Shown piece after piece: positions 51,302-60,942 of a DNA stretch of 64,000 bases. Source of the stretch: Roseiarcus sp963717215 (lineage in GTDB: Bacteria; Pseudomonadota; Alphaproteobacteria; Rhizobiales; Beijerinckiaceae). The notes beneath the pieces were generated by a model, which was not told the origin of the DNA, made no database searches, and was given only the letters and a program-made list of their open reading frames with translations. How positions within the stretch are numbered: position 1 is the first letter of the stretch; each line of letters opens with the position of its first letter. The translations under genes and the position numbers were made by a program. The stretch is from positions 307,266-371,265 of the forward strand of contig CAVQVS010000013.1 in assembly GCA_963717215.1 (NCBI GenBank), in the 5' to 3' direction.

Positions 51302-52525
51302 CTATTCCGCCGCCTCGCGCATCGCTTCGCGCATCGTGGCGCGCAGGTTGTCGATCAAGGTCAGTCGGCCCTCGCGCTCGACATGCCAAAAGGTCCAACC
51401 GTTGCAGGCGGGCAATCCCTGCACCAGAGCGCCGATCTTGTGGATCGAGCCGACAGCGGGGCCTACGGCGAGCGCGCCATCGGCTCGCACCAGGGCGCTA
51501 TGGCGACGTCCCGCGTCGACCAGGCGCTCGCCTGGGCGCGCGAGCCCGGCTTCCACGACGCTGGAGAAAGCCACGCGCGGTTCGCTGCGGCGCGTCGGCG
51601 CGAGCGCGAGCGCTGCTTCAGGCAAGGGCTCGACCGCGTCGATCCGTGCGCGCGCCGCCTTGGCGTAAACCGGATCGCGCTCGAGGCCGATGAACGAGCG
51701 GCCGAGGCGCCGGGCAGCGACCCCGGTGGTCCCAGAGCCGAAAAATGGATCGAGCACGAGATCGCCCGCGTTGGAGGCGGCCAGCAGCACCCGTTGCAAC
51801 AGCGCTTCGGGCTTTTGCGTCGGGTGCGCTTTTCGGCCGCTCTCGTCTTTCAGCCGCTCCGCGCCGGTGCAGATTGGCAAGAACCAGTCGGAACGGACCT
51901 GCACATCCTCGTTGCCGGCCTTCAAGGTCTCGTAATTGAAAGTATAGGCCTTGGCCTCGGGTCCGCGCGCCGCCCAGATCATCGTCTCATGAGCGTTGGT
52001 GAAGCGGCGGCCGCGGAAGTTCGGCATCGGGTTCGCCTTGCGCCAGACGATGTCGTTCAGGATCCAAAAGCCGAGATCCTGCAGGATCGCGCCGACGCGG
52101 AAGATGTTGTGGTAGGAGCCGATCACCACGATCGTGGCTGCTGGCTTCATCACGTGCCGGACGGCGGCCAGCCAGTCGCGCGTGAAGGCGTCGTATTCGG
52201 CGAAATTGGCGAATTTGTCCCAGGAGTTGTCCACCCCGTCGACCACGCTCTGGTCAGGACGCGACAACGCGCCTTCGAGCTGGAGATTGTACGGAGGATC
52301 GGCGAAGACGAGATCAACCGAGGCTGGAGGAAGCCTCATCATTTCCGTGACGCAGTCGCCGATGAGGATCGCGTCGCGGGGCGCAGGGCGCGCTTCGCCG
52401 AGCGGCTCAACCTTCGCAGCCGGGCGTTTCGCCTCGCCGGCCCCAGTACGCAAAACCTGAATCTGGGCGGGGAGGCGGAACGCTCCGGCACGCGCGATAC
52501 GCATAAACGCAACCACTCGACGCAT
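51302..52525 (-). CDS. ccrM: Cell-cycle regulated DNA adenine methyltransferase CcrM (GANTC)
   Basis: A beta-class N6-adenine methyltransferase that in alphaproteobacteria methylates GANTC late in the cell cycle. DLVFADPPYNLQL (DPPY catalytic motif) precedes the SAM motif DPFFGSGTTGVAARRLGRSFIGLE, and HPTQKPEALLQRVLL lies between. A C-terminal ~90-residue RAMA-like domain (GRRHSALVRADGALAVGP ... CNGWTFWHV) is present as in CcrM. At 407 residues it is longer than Caulobacter CcrM because of an N-terminal extension; an inner ATG at 52504 is possible. Downstream of rnhB on the same strand, a pairing common in this class. Confidence 0.92.
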   Translation of the reverse strand: MRRVVAFMRIARAGAFRLPAQIQVLRTGAGEAKRPAAKVEPLGEARPAPRDAILIGDCVTEMMRLPPASVDLVFADPPYNLQLEGALSRPDQSVVDGVDNSWDKFANFAEYDAFTRDWLAAVRHVMKPAATIVVIGSYHNIFRVGAILQDLGFWILNDIVWRKANPMPNFRGRRFTNAHETMIWAARGPEAKAYTFNYETLKAGNEDVQVRSDWFLPICTGAERLKDESGRKAHPTQKPEALLQRVLLAASNAGDLVLDPFFGSGTTGVAARRLGRSFIGLERDPVYAKAARARIDAVEPLPEAALALAPTRRSEPRVAFSSVVEAGLARPGERLVDAGRRHSALVRADGALAVGPAVGSIHKIGALVQGLPACNGWTFWHVEREGRLTLIDNLRATMREAMREAAE

Positions 52526-52681
52526 GAGCCGGATCGTTCGAGCCGGCGCGTCGTTTATGCTCGGTTTAAAGTAAAGGTCCGGTTATGCCGCCACACATTC
52601 CGCTGTGTCGTTTTCGTACGGCCTAAGTCGTTCTAATGAATATACGATTTCAACCCTTTTGAAACCTTTTTGGGCCGGCGG

Positions 52682-53347
52682 TCACTCTTCCCTCAGCTCG
52701 AGTCGGAACGAGCGTCGATGATAGGGACACGGGCCCGCCGAGGCCAGCGCCCGGCGGTGCGCGACGGTCGCATAGCCGACATGGTCGCCGAAACCATACT
52801 GCGGGTATTCGAGGCCGAGATTGCGCATCAGCGCGTCCCGCATCGTCTTGGCGACAATCGAAGCGGCGGCGATCGACATCGAGAGCGCATCGCCGTCGAT
52901 GATCGGGCGCGCCGGGCAGATCAGGCCGTCCGGGAGATCGCGGCCGTCGATCAGCACATAGTGCGGACGCACGCTCAACGCCGCCACCGCCCGCGCCATT
53001 GCGCGAAGCGCCGCGCCGCGGATGTTGAAGAGGTCGATCTCCTCGACGCTGGCGAAGACAACGGAGACGCTGAGCGCCTTGGCGAAGATGATTTCGCAGA
53101 GCGATTCGCGCACGGGCGCCAGGAGGACCTTCGAATCGTTGAGCCCCTCGGGCAGATCCTCAGGATCGAGAATGACCGCCGCCACGCCGACCGGCCCGGC
53201 GAGCGGCCCGCGCCCGACCTCATCGACCCCGGCGACCCATCGATGGCCGTTGGCGAAGGCCTCGCGTTCGAAATCGAAATGCGGTGTGGTCACAACGGGA
53301 CGCGGCGGCGGGGCCTTTTTCTTTGTGCTCTTCACGCCGCTCGTCAC
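52682..53347 (-). CDS. rnhB: Ribonuclease HII
   Basis: 221 residues. VAGVDEVGRGPLAGPVGVAAVIL holds the first catalytic Asp-Glu pair, LIDGRDLPDG the next Asp, and IAAASIVAKTMRDALM with GDHVGYATVAHRRAL completes the active site and substrate groove. It removes single ribonucleotides and RNA-DNA hybrid RNA. About 20 residues of basic/proline-rich extension precede the catalytic domain. Leads the rnhB-ccrM pair. Confidence 0.95.
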   Translation of the reverse strand: MTSGVKSTKKKAPPPRPVVTTPHFDFEREAFANGHRWVAGVDEVGRGPLAGPVGVAAVILDPEDLPEGLNDSKVLLAPVRESLCEIIFAKALSVSVVFASVEEIDLFNIRGAALRAMARAVAALSVRPHYVLIDGRDLPDGLICPARPIIDGDALSMSIAAASIVAKTMRDALMRNLGLEYPQYGFGDHVGYATVAHRRALASAGPCPYHRRSFRLELREE

Positions 53348-53506
53348 GAATCGCGCCTTTCGTTGAGCGCAGGCTATCGCAGCCGCCGCGGCCGCGCCAA
53401 GCCGCGAACCGCAAATGCCGGTGGAAAGAGGGGCGAGTCGCCGTCGCGCTTTTACGCTTGCATGCGCAAAATGCGTTGGCGCTCGAAATCAGCTATCAGA
53501 CGTTTC

Positions 53507-54010
53507 ATGACCATCGGCGCGATTCGCATTCTCGGCGTCGATCCCGGCCTGCGCAAGACAGGCTGGGGCGTGATTGAAGCCGTCGGCTCGCGGCTCATTT
53601 TCATCGGTTGCGGCTCGATCGAGACCGACGCCGCAACCTCGCTTGCCGATCGCTTGGCGGCAATCCATCGCTCGCTGACCGGTTTGGTTGAGCGCGAGGG
53701 ACCGCATGAGGCGGCGGTCGAGGAGACATTCATCAACCGCGACCCCCAGTCGGCGCTGAAACTCGGGCAGGCGCGCGGCGTCGCCCTTGCGTCATTGGCT
53801 CTGACCGGCCTGCCGGTGGCGGAATATGCCGCGAACCTCATCAAGAAGACGGTCGTCGGCGTAGGCCACGCGGAAAAGCGGCAGGTGGCGATGATGGTCA
53901 GGATGCTCTTGCCCGCTTCGACCGCGTCGACTTCAGATGCGGCCGACGCGCTCGCCGTCGCCATTTGCCACGCGCAGCATCGCGCGGCGCGCGCGAGAGG
54001 CGCTGCATGA
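53507..54010 (+). CDS. ruvC: Holliday junction resolvase RuvC
   Basis: 167 residues from the ATG at 53507, directly before ILGVDPGLRKTGWG, which has the first catalytic Asp. VEETFINRDPQSALKLGQARGV holds the catalytic Glu and SDAADALAVAICHAQH the last two acidic residues. It cuts Holliday junctions bound by RuvAB. The longer open frame upstream is not part of the gene because it lacks family similarity and crosses rnhB. Overlaps ruvA by four bases. Confidence 0.95.
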   Translation: MTIGAIRILGVDPGLRKTGWGVIEAVGSRLIFIGCGSIETDAATSLADRLAAIHRSLTGLVEREGPHEAAVEETFINRDPQSALKLGQARGVALASLALTGLPVAEYAANLIKKTVVGVGHAEKRQVAMMVRMLLPASTASTSDAADALAVAICHAQHRAARARGAA

Positions 54011-54621
54011 TCGGCAAACTCAAGGGAATCGTGGACAGCATCGAGGAGGAGGCCTTGGTCCTCGACGTCAATGGCGTCGGCTATCTGGTCTCAGCCTCGG
54101 CGCGCACCCTGCGCGCAATTCCCGCCTTAGGTGAGCCGACGGTGCTGCTCATCGAAACCTATGTGCGCGAAGACGCGATCAGACTTTATGGCTTTCTCAC
54201 CGCGGGCGAGCGCGATTGGTTTCGGTTGCTGCAGAGCGTGCAGGGGGTTGGCGCCAAGGTCGCGCTCGGGATTCTCGGCGCGCTCTCGGCGGAAGCGTTG
54301 AGCACGGCGGTCGCACGGCAAGACAAGGCGATGATGGCGCGCGCGCCGGGGGTCGGACCGAAGCTCGCCGCGCGCCTTGTGCTCGAGCTCAAGGACAAGG
54401 CGCCGGCGATGTCGGTCGCCGATTTCGTCCACGCGGACTCAGGTCGAGAGCATGCGCCCAAGCTCGCCAAGGCCGCCGAGGACGCGGTTCTCGCTCTCGT
54501 TGGCCTCGGCTACGCCCAGGCCCAGACCGCCGCCGCCGTGGCCAGGATTTCCGCTCGGCTCGGACCGGCGGCCGAGACTGCCGTGCTCATCCGCGCGGGC
54601 CTCAAGGAACTGGCGCAGTGA
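54007..54621 (+). CDS. ruvA: Holliday junction DNA-binding protein RuvA
   Basis: 204 residues. MIGKLKGIVDSIEEEALVLDVNGVGYLV is domain I, RLLQSVQGVGAKVALGILG and MARAPGVGPKLAARLVLELK are the two helix-hairpin-helix motifs that bind the junction, and the C-terminal domain III (AEDAVLALVGLGYAQAQ) contacts RuvB. The start is coupled to the ruvC stop (ATGA). Confidence 0.95.
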   Translation: MIGKLKGIVDSIEEEALVLDVNGVGYLVSASARTLRAIPALGEPTVLLIETYVREDAIRLYGFLTAGERDWFRLLQSVQGVGAKVALGILGALSAEALSTAVARQDKAMMARAPGVGPKLAARLVLELKDKAPAMSVADFVHADSGREHAPKLAKAAEDAVLALVGLGYAQAQTAAAVARISARLGPAAETAVLIRAGLKELAQ

Positions 54622-55178
54622 GCGGCCGGCCCTTCTTTGTCCCGATGTTCGGCATCGTGCTCCTGTTCGCGGCGCTGGGTCCGGCCATCGGCGGCGTGTT
54701 GTTCATTCCCCTTTCAATTGTCTTCAAGACGCCCACCGATCTCGAAGCGATCGGGCTTGTGGTCTTGCTCAGCACGATGTTCGGCCACGCCTTCGGGCTG
54801 ATCCCGGCCTACATTGTTGGCTGTGGGCCGGCGGCGGCGACCGGGTTTCTTTATGCGCTCTGGGACGCGGTCGCGCCTGGGCGCGCGCCGCGCGCGCTCG
54901 TCGCCGCTCTCATTGGCGGCCTCCTCGTCTATGGCGTCCTCCTGCGCCTGAACCCGATTTGGGCATCGTTCGAAATGACGATCAGGACCAATGCGGGCCC
55001 TGAGGCCGGCGACTGGGCTTTTCCGGACCGCGTCGGCGTCACGCTTGGCCATGCTTTTGTCGCTTGCGCCGCGATCGCGGGTCTTGTCTGCGCATTCACC
55101 GCAAACCTCATTGGTCTCACCATGCGGCGCGAACTGACCTTGGCGGAACGTCTTCATCCTCCGGGCGAAGGCGGCTGA
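54618..55178 (+). CDS. Four-helix membrane protein between ruvA and ruvB, function unknown
   Basis: 186 residues from GTG at 54618, overlapping the ruvA stop by four bases (an ATG at 54645 is the alternative). Predicted helices lie at FGIVLLFAALGPAIGGVLFI, AIGLVVLLSTMFGHAFGLIPAYI, a third around LIGGLLVYGVLL and a fourth near LGHAFVACAAIAGLVCAFTA. RERL-type basic residues flank them. I do not recognise a named family. Tight packing between ruvA and ruvB (1 bp to ruvB) implies co-transcription with the recombination genes. Confidence 0.7.
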   Translation: MSGRPFFVPMFGIVLLFAALGPAIGGVLFIPLSIVFKTPTDLEAIGLVVLLSTMFGHAFGLIPAYIVGCGPAAATGFLYALWDAVAPGRAPRALVAALIGGLLVYGVLLRLNPIWASFEMTIRTNAGPEAGDWAFPDRVGVTLGHAFVACAAIAGLVCAFTANLIGLTMRRELTLAERLHPPGEGG

Positions 55179-55179
55179 G

Positions 55180-56217
55180 GTGGCCGAGGCTCCGCGCCGT
55201 CTGATCTCGGCCGAAAAACGTCCCGAAGACGAAACAGCGGTGCGCCCGCAGCTATTAGCCGATTTCGCCGGGCAGGAAGCGGCGCGCAAGAACCTCAGCG
55301 TCTTCATCCAATCCGCCAAATCACGCTGCGAGGCGCTCGATCATGTGCTGTTCGTCGGGCCGCCTGGACTTGGCAAGACGACGCTGGCGCAGATCGTCGC
55401 GCGTGAGCTCGGCGTCAATTTCCATTCGACGTCAGGGCCCGTCATCGGCAAGGCCGGCGACCTCGCGGGACAGCTCACGAATCTCGAGCCGCATGATGTC
55501 CTGTTCATCGATGAAATTCATCGCCTCAACCCAGCGATCGAAGAGATTCTCTATCCGGCTATGGAAGATTTCCAGCTCGACCTCATCATCGGGGCCGGGC
55601 CTGCGGCGCGCTCGGTGAAGATCGACCTCGCCCGGTTCACTTTGATCGGCGCGACGACACGCGCAGGCCTCCTCACCACCCCATTGCGCGATCGTTTCGG
55701 CATTCCGATTCGGCTCAATTTTTACACGACCGAAGAGCTGCAGGGCATCGTTGCGCGGGGCGCCCGGGTGATCGGGCTCGCCCTTGCCGATGACGGCGCC
55801 AACGAAATCGCCAGGCGCTCGCGCGGCACGCCGCGCATTGCTGGACGCCTGCTCAGGCGCGTGCGCGACTTCGCCGTGGTCGAAGGCGCAAAGAGCGTGA
55901 CGCGCGCGCTCGCCGATAGCGCGCTCAAGCTGCTCGACGTGGATGTGATTGGGCTCGATGAGATGGATCGGCGTTACCTGGACACTATCGCCATCAAGTT
56001 CGGCGGCGGTCCGGTCGGGGTCGAGACGATCGCCGCCGCGCTCTCCGAGCCGCGCGACGCAATCGAGGACATCATCGAGCCCTATCTCATTCAGCTCGGC
56101 TTTATGCAGCGCACGCCGCGCGGACGGCTCTTGACGTCGCACGCCTTCCGCCACCTCGGCCTCCCCGAGCCACGGCGCGAGGGATCGCAGCCCACTTTGT
56201 TCGAGGAGGAGGAATAG
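55180..56217 (+). CDS. ruvB: Holliday junction branch-migration ATPase RuvB
   Basis: 345 residues from GTG at 55180. VLFVGPPGLGKTTLAQIVARELG is Walker A, LFIDEIHRLNPAIEEILYPAMEDF Walker B with the family insertion, and ATTRAGLLTTPLRDRFGI the sensor/Arg-finger region; the C-terminal winged helix ends LGFMQRTPRGRLLTSHAFRHLGL. It pumps DNA through the RuvA tetramer as a hexamer. Confidence 0.96.
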   Translation: MAEAPRRLISAEKRPEDETAVRPQLLADFAGQEAARKNLSVFIQSAKSRCEALDHVLFVGPPGLGKTTLAQIVARELGVNFHSTSGPVIGKAGDLAGQLTNLEPHDVLFIDEIHRLNPAIEEILYPAMEDFQLDLIIGAGPAARSVKIDLARFTLIGATTRAGLLTTPLRDRFGIPIRLNFYTTEELQGIVARGARVIGLALADDGANEIARRSRGTPRIAGRLLRRVRDFAVVEGAKSVTRALADSALKLLDVDVIGLDEMDRRYLDTIAIKFGGGPVGVETIAAALSEPRDAIEDIIEPYLIQLGFMQRTPRGRLLTSHAFRHLGLPEPRREGSQPTLFEEEE

Positions 56218-56218
56218 C

Positions 56219-57181
56219 CTGACCGACCGTACAAAGACACGGACGGTTTCTCATATCGTCAGCTTCCTCGAGGCGCTCGCCTCCGAGCGCGGCGCGAGCG
56301 TAAACACGATCGAGGCCTATCGGCGCGATCTCACCGACTACGAAGCCTATCTGAAGGCTCAGGGGATCGACGCGCTGAAGGCGGACACGAACCATGTGCG
56401 CGGGTTTCTTACCGCGCGCGGCGCACAGCAACTGAGCGCTGCTTCGCTGGCGCGCCGTCTGTCGGCGATCCGTCAGTTTCACAAATTCCTGTATGCCGAA
56501 GGTTGGCGGCGCGACAACCCGACACTGGCGGTCGAGGGCCCACGCCGATCGCGACCGCTGCCGAAGCTCTTGAGCCTGGCCGAGGTCGAGCGCCTGATGG
56601 CGACCGCGCGCGAGGGGGTCGAGATCATGGATCGCCCGTTGCGCCAACGGCTGGACGCGGCGCGCATCGCCTGTCTCATCGAACTCATCTACGGGTCGGG
56701 CTTGCGCGTGTCGGAGGCTTTGAGCCTCAAGAAGTCGACCGCAATGGCCAAGTCCCCGCTCATCTCCGTGCGCGGCAAGGGCGACAAGGAACGCCTGGCG
56801 CCGCTTTCGGGTCCCGCGCGCGCCGCGATCAGCGCATTTCGCGCCCTGCTTGATCAGGTCTCGCCCGGGACGACGACGAGTGCTTGGCTCTTTCCCGCCG
56901 CAAGCGCGAGCGGCCACCTGACGCGTCAGGCCTTCGCGCGCGATCTCAAGCGCGTCGCCGCGGCGGCGGGCCTTGCGTCGGCGCGGGTGAGCCCGCACGT
57001 GCTTCGCCACGCCTTCGCCAGTCACTTGCTGCAGAACGGCGCGGACCTGCGCGTCGTTCAGGATCTGCTCGGCCACGCCGACATCGCGACGACGCAGATC
57101 TACACCCATGTGCTCGACGAGCGCGCCAAGGCGATGGTGCGCGATCTGCATCCCATGAATGACGAGTCCTCAAGCGAATGA
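56219..57181 (+). CDS. xerD: Tyrosine site-specific recombinase (XerD-like)
   Basis: 320 residues if read from CTG at 56219. That frame gives VSHIVSFLEALASERGASVN then TIEAYRRDLTDYEAYLKAQG, the full XerD N-terminal arm, while the first ATG/GTG inside it (GTG 56396) would delete 59 conserved residues. AGGAGGAGGAAT directly upstream is an excellent ribosome site, so CTG initiation is likely. The catalytic domain shows YGSGLRVSEALSL (Arg), HVLRHAFASHLLQNGADL (His-x-x-Arg), LGHADIATTQIYTHV (His and Tyr nucleophile). It resolves chromosome dimers at dif with XerC. Confidence 0.88.
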   Translation: MTDRTKTRTVSHIVSFLEALASERGASVNTIEAYRRDLTDYEAYLKAQGIDALKADTNHVRGFLTARGAQQLSAASLARRLSAIRQFHKFLYAEGWRRDNPTLAVEGPRRSRPLPKLLSLAEVERLMATAREGVEIMDRPLRQRLDAARIACLIELIYGSGLRVSEALSLKKSTAMAKSPLISVRGKGDKERLAPLSGPARAAISAFRALLDQVSPGTTTSAWLFPAASASGHLTRQAFARDLKRVAAAAGLASARVSPHVLRHAFASHLLQNGADLRVVQDLLGHADIATTQIYTHVLDERAKAMVRDLHPMNDESSSE

Positions 57182-57356
57182 TAGCGCGGGTTTGGCTCGC
57201 CGGATCACGCAACTGTGATCACGGGACCCGAAAAGTCGGCACCAACGCGCCAAGGACGCTGGACGGATCGTCAAGCCGCCGTTGCGCTGAAAGCGAAAAA
57301 GGGCTTCGATGCTTCGAAGCTCGTGGTCGCGGGCCGGTGGCTCAGGAGACAATGCA

Positions 57357-58948
57357 ATGAAAGCGCTCACCTTTGCCGGCGTCGCGCTGGCCGCCTTGTT
57401 GGCAGGCGCAGGTCTCGCTTCGGCAAAGACGCTGGTCTATTGCTCGGAAGGCAGTCCGGAGAATTTCACGCCCGCGATCAACACCACCGGCACCAGCTTC
57501 GACGCGGCGCGGCCCGTCTACAATCGGCTGACCGAATTCAAGCGCGGCACGACCGACATCGTCCCCGGCCTCGCCGAAAGCTGGGAGGTGACGGACGGCG
57601 GCAAGACGATCACCTTTCATTTGCGCAAGGGCGTCAAGTTCCATTCGTTGAAGGACTTCAAGCCGACGCGCGACTTCAACGCCGACGATGTCCTGTTCTC
57701 GTTCGACCGGCAGTGGAAGCCCGACAATCCCTATTACAAGGTCTCGGGCGGCAAGTATGATTATTTCAATGACATGGATATGCCGAAGCTGCTCGATTCG
57801 GTGGAGAAGACGGACGACCACACCGTCGTCATGAAGCTGAAGACGCCGAATGTCGCCATCCTCGCCAATCTGGCGATGGACTTCATGGCGATCGGGTCGA
57901 AGGAATATGCCGACTTCCTGCTCAAGAAGGGAACGCCCGAGCAGTTCGACCAGGCGCCGGTCGGAACCGGGCCGTTCTCGTTCGTCTCCTATCAGAAGGA
58001 TTCCGTCATCCGCTACAAGGCGAACAAGGACTTTTACGGCGAGAAGCCGCTGGTCGACGATCTCGTATTCGCTATCACCCCCGACGCTACCGCGCGCTAC
58101 GCCAAGCTCAAGGCGGGCGAGTGCCACGTCAACGCTTATCCAAGGCCTGCCGACCTCGAGGAGATGGAGAAGGATTCCGACTCTCAAGGTGATCAACATG
58201 CCGGGTCTCAACGTCGCCTATTGGGCCTTCAACGCGATGAAGCCGCCGTTCGACAAGAAGGAGGTTCGTCAGGCCTTGTCGATGGCGATCGATCGCGACG
58301 CGATCATCAAGGACGTCTATCTCGGCGCGGGCTCGAAGGCGACGACGCTGATCCCGCCGACGATGTGGTCCTTCAACGACAAGATTCCGGACGTGGCCTT
58401 CGATCCGGAGAAAGCCAAGGCGATGCTGGCCGCGGCCGGCGTCAAGACGCCGCTCGACATCGACCTCTGGTACATGCCGGTGTCGCGCCCCTACAATCCC
58501 AACGGCAAGCGCATCGGCGAGATGATGCAGGCCGATCTCGCCAAGGTCGGCGTCAACGCCAAGCTCGTCACCTATGAATGGGGCGAGTATCGCAAGCGCC
58601 TCGCCGACGGCGAGGAGATCACCGGCCAGTACGGTTGGACCGGCGACAATGGCGACCCGGACAATTTCTTTTTCCTGAGAGGCTGTCCCGGAGGCAAACC
58701 CGGCGCCAGCAACCCGACGAAATGGTGCAACGCCGAATTCGACGATCTGCTCGTCGAAGGCGCGCACGATGACCGACCAGGCCGAGCGGGCGAAGCTCTA
58801 TCGACGCATGCAGGAGATCGAGCACGACGAGGCGCCGGAGCTTCTGCTCGCGCATTCCATCGTGTTCGAAGCCATGCGCTCGAATGTGACCGGCTATAAG
58901 CAGAGCCCGCTCGGAACGCACGCGTTCGAAGGCGTCGACATCAAGTAA
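57357..58948 (+). CDS. ABC importer binding protein, peptide type (family 5), two frameshifts
   Basis: A DppA/OppA-like solute-binding protein starting MKALTFAGVALAALLAGAGLASAKTLVYCSEGSPENF, with signal peptide then the mature start. Body: GLAESWEVTDGGKTITFHLRKGVKFH, DDVLFSFDRQW and GTGPFSFVSYQKDSVIRYKANKDFYG, the classic family-5 motifs; GLNVAYWAFNAMKPPFDKKEVRQALSMAIDRDAI after the first break near 58175; the second break is near 58768 before HMTDQAERAKLYRRMQ. The total is normal for the family (~530 residues). Ligand unknown: dipeptides, opines or related molecules. Heads the operon. Confidence 0.84.
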
Positions 58949-59008
58949 GGCCGTTCCGGGCCTCGCCAGCACGGGCGCAAGGCGGGGCCCGTCGTTTTCG
59001 GATCGGCC

Positions 59009-60023
59009 ATGGTCGCCTACTTCCTTCGCCGCATCGCGCTCACCATCCCGACTTTTCTTGCGCTGATGTTCCTGACCTTCGTGGCGATCCGTCTCGTGCC
59101 GGGCGATCCGGTCGAGGTCAGGACCGGCGAGCACGGCATGTCGCCGGAGCGACTCGCGTATTTTCGCCATGAGCTCGGCCTCGACCAGCCGGTGTGGCGG
59201 CAGTTTCTCGACTATGTCTGGCGCCTCGCGCATGGCGACTTCGGCGTATCGCTGTCGTCGCAGGAGAAGGTTCTGACCGAGTTTCTGACCCTGTTCCCGG
59301 CGACGCTCGAACTCTCGTTCTTCGCCATGCTGTTTGCGATTGCGATCGGCGTTCCGGCCGGCGCGGTTGCGGCGGTGAAGCGCGGCGGCTTCTATGATCA
59401 GGCGCTGATGACGATATCGCTGTTCGGCTATTCGATGCCGATTTTCTGGTGGGGCCTCCTGCTCATCATGTTCGTGTCCGTGCGGCTCGGCCTTCTTCCG
59501 GTCTCGGGCCGGATCGACCTCATCAACTATTCCTTCGATCAGCCGACCGGATTCATGACCATCGACGCGCTGCTGTCCGATCAGCCCGGCGCTTTCCTCG
59601 ACGCCTTACGCCACCTCATCCTGCCGGCGATCGTGCTCGGCACCGTGCCGCTCGCCGTCATCGCCCGCATGACCCGCTCCTCGATGCTCGAAGTCCTGAG
59701 CGAGGATTACGTGCGCACCGCGCGCGCCAAGGGGCTGTCGCCCAGCCGTGTCATCGGCGTTCACGCCTTGCGCAATGCGCTTCTGCCGGTGGTGACGGTG
59801 ATCGGCCTCTCGGTTTCGAGCCTGATGGCCGGCGCGGTGCTGACGGAGACGATCTTCTCCTGGCCGGGCGTCGGCCATTGGCTGATCGAATTCGATCGGC
59901 CGGCGCGATTATCCAGCGCTGCAGGGCGGCGTTCTGCTGATCTCCGCGGTCGTCGTCCTGGTCAATCTGATCGTCGATCTCGTCTATGGAATCATCGATC
60001 CCAGGATCAGCCATGGCCGCTGA
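59009..60023 (+). CDS. ABC importer permease (DppB/OppB type), one frameshift near the C-terminus
   Basis: MVAYFLRRIALTIPTFLALMFLTF is the standard first helix; the EAA-type loop is EDYVRTARAKGLSPSRVIGVHALRNALLPV. A frame break near 59890-59905 follows EFDRPA; the continuation RDYPALQGGVLLISAVVVLVNLIVDLVYGIIDPR is a normal last helix and ends at 60023, overlapping the next permease start (60013). Membrane component of the peptide-type importer. Confidence 0.85.
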
Positions 60024-60942
60024 CGCCGCCGCGCTGACAAGTCCGATTGGCGACGAGGCGGCGGCCGTCCTCGCGCAGCCTTCGCCGCTCGCGTCGTTCT
60101 GGGCCGCGTTCCGGGAAAACCGCGGCGCATTGTTCGGCCTCGTCGTGTTCGCCGTCATCGTTCTCCTGGCGCTGACGGCCGAATGTCGTCGCGCCCCATT
60201 CGCCGATCGAGCAGTTCCGCGACGCGGTGCGGGCGCCGCCGGTCTGGGAGGCCGGCGGCTCGTGGCGCTTCGTCGCTCGGAACCGACGGCGACGGTCACG
60301 ACATGCTGTCGCGCCTGATCTTCGGCGCGCGCGTGTCGCTGTTCATCGGCCTCTCGGTGATGTGCGTCTCGTTCGTCGTCGGCGTGGCGCTCGGGCTTGC
60401 GGCGGCGATGGCGCGGCCCGATCGTCGACGTCGCCATCACGCGGTTCATGGATCTGATCATGGCGGTGCCGAGCCTGGTGCTCGCCGTGCTCGTCGTCGC
60501 GGTGCTGGGGCCAAGCCTCGCCAACACCATCATCGCGGTGACGATCGTCTATCTGCCCAACTTTGTGCGGCTCGCGCGCGCGTCCGCGCTCGGCGAACTG
60601 AACAAGGACTACGTGACCGCCGCGCGCGTGGTCGGCGTCGGACCGCTCAGGCTTGCTGCTTCGACCGTGCTGCCGAACTGCCTCGCTCCCCTCATCGTGC
60701 AGGCGGCGCTTGGCGTGTCGAGCGCCATTCTCGAAGCGGCGGCGCTCGGCTTCCTTGGCCTTGGCGCCCAGCCGCCGACGCCCGAATGGGGCTCGATGCT
60801 CGCCGACTCGCGCGAATTCATCCGCTCCGATCCCTGGATCGTCGCTCTCCCGGGCCTCGCGATTCTGATCACGGTCGTCGCCATCAATCTGACCGGCGAC
60901 GGCCTGCGCGACGCCCTCGATCCGAAGATGCGGAGAGGCTGA
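60013..60942 (+). CDS. ABC importer permease (DppC/OppC type), about three frameshifts
   Basis: MAADAAALTSPIGDEAAA begins the soluble N-terminus, then FRENRGALFGLVVFAVIVLLAL is helix 1. Breaks near 60180, 60275 and 60417 are each followed by the expected DppC sequence: NVVAPHSPIEQFRDAV, then LGTDGDGHDMLSRLIFGARVSLFIG, then IVDVAITRFMDLIMAVPSLVLAVL. The EAA loop is NKDYVTAARVVGVGPLRLAASTVLPNCLAP, and the end SDPWIVALPGLAILITVVAINLTGDGLRDALDPK is typical. The start overlaps dppB and the stop overlaps the next gene by one base. Confidence 0.82.

Noticed and set aside
52670..53506. Upstream extension of the ruvC frame to 446 residues
   Set aside because: It lies antisense to rnhB and has no similarity to RuvC; the ATG at 53507 precedes the conserved Asp motif directly.
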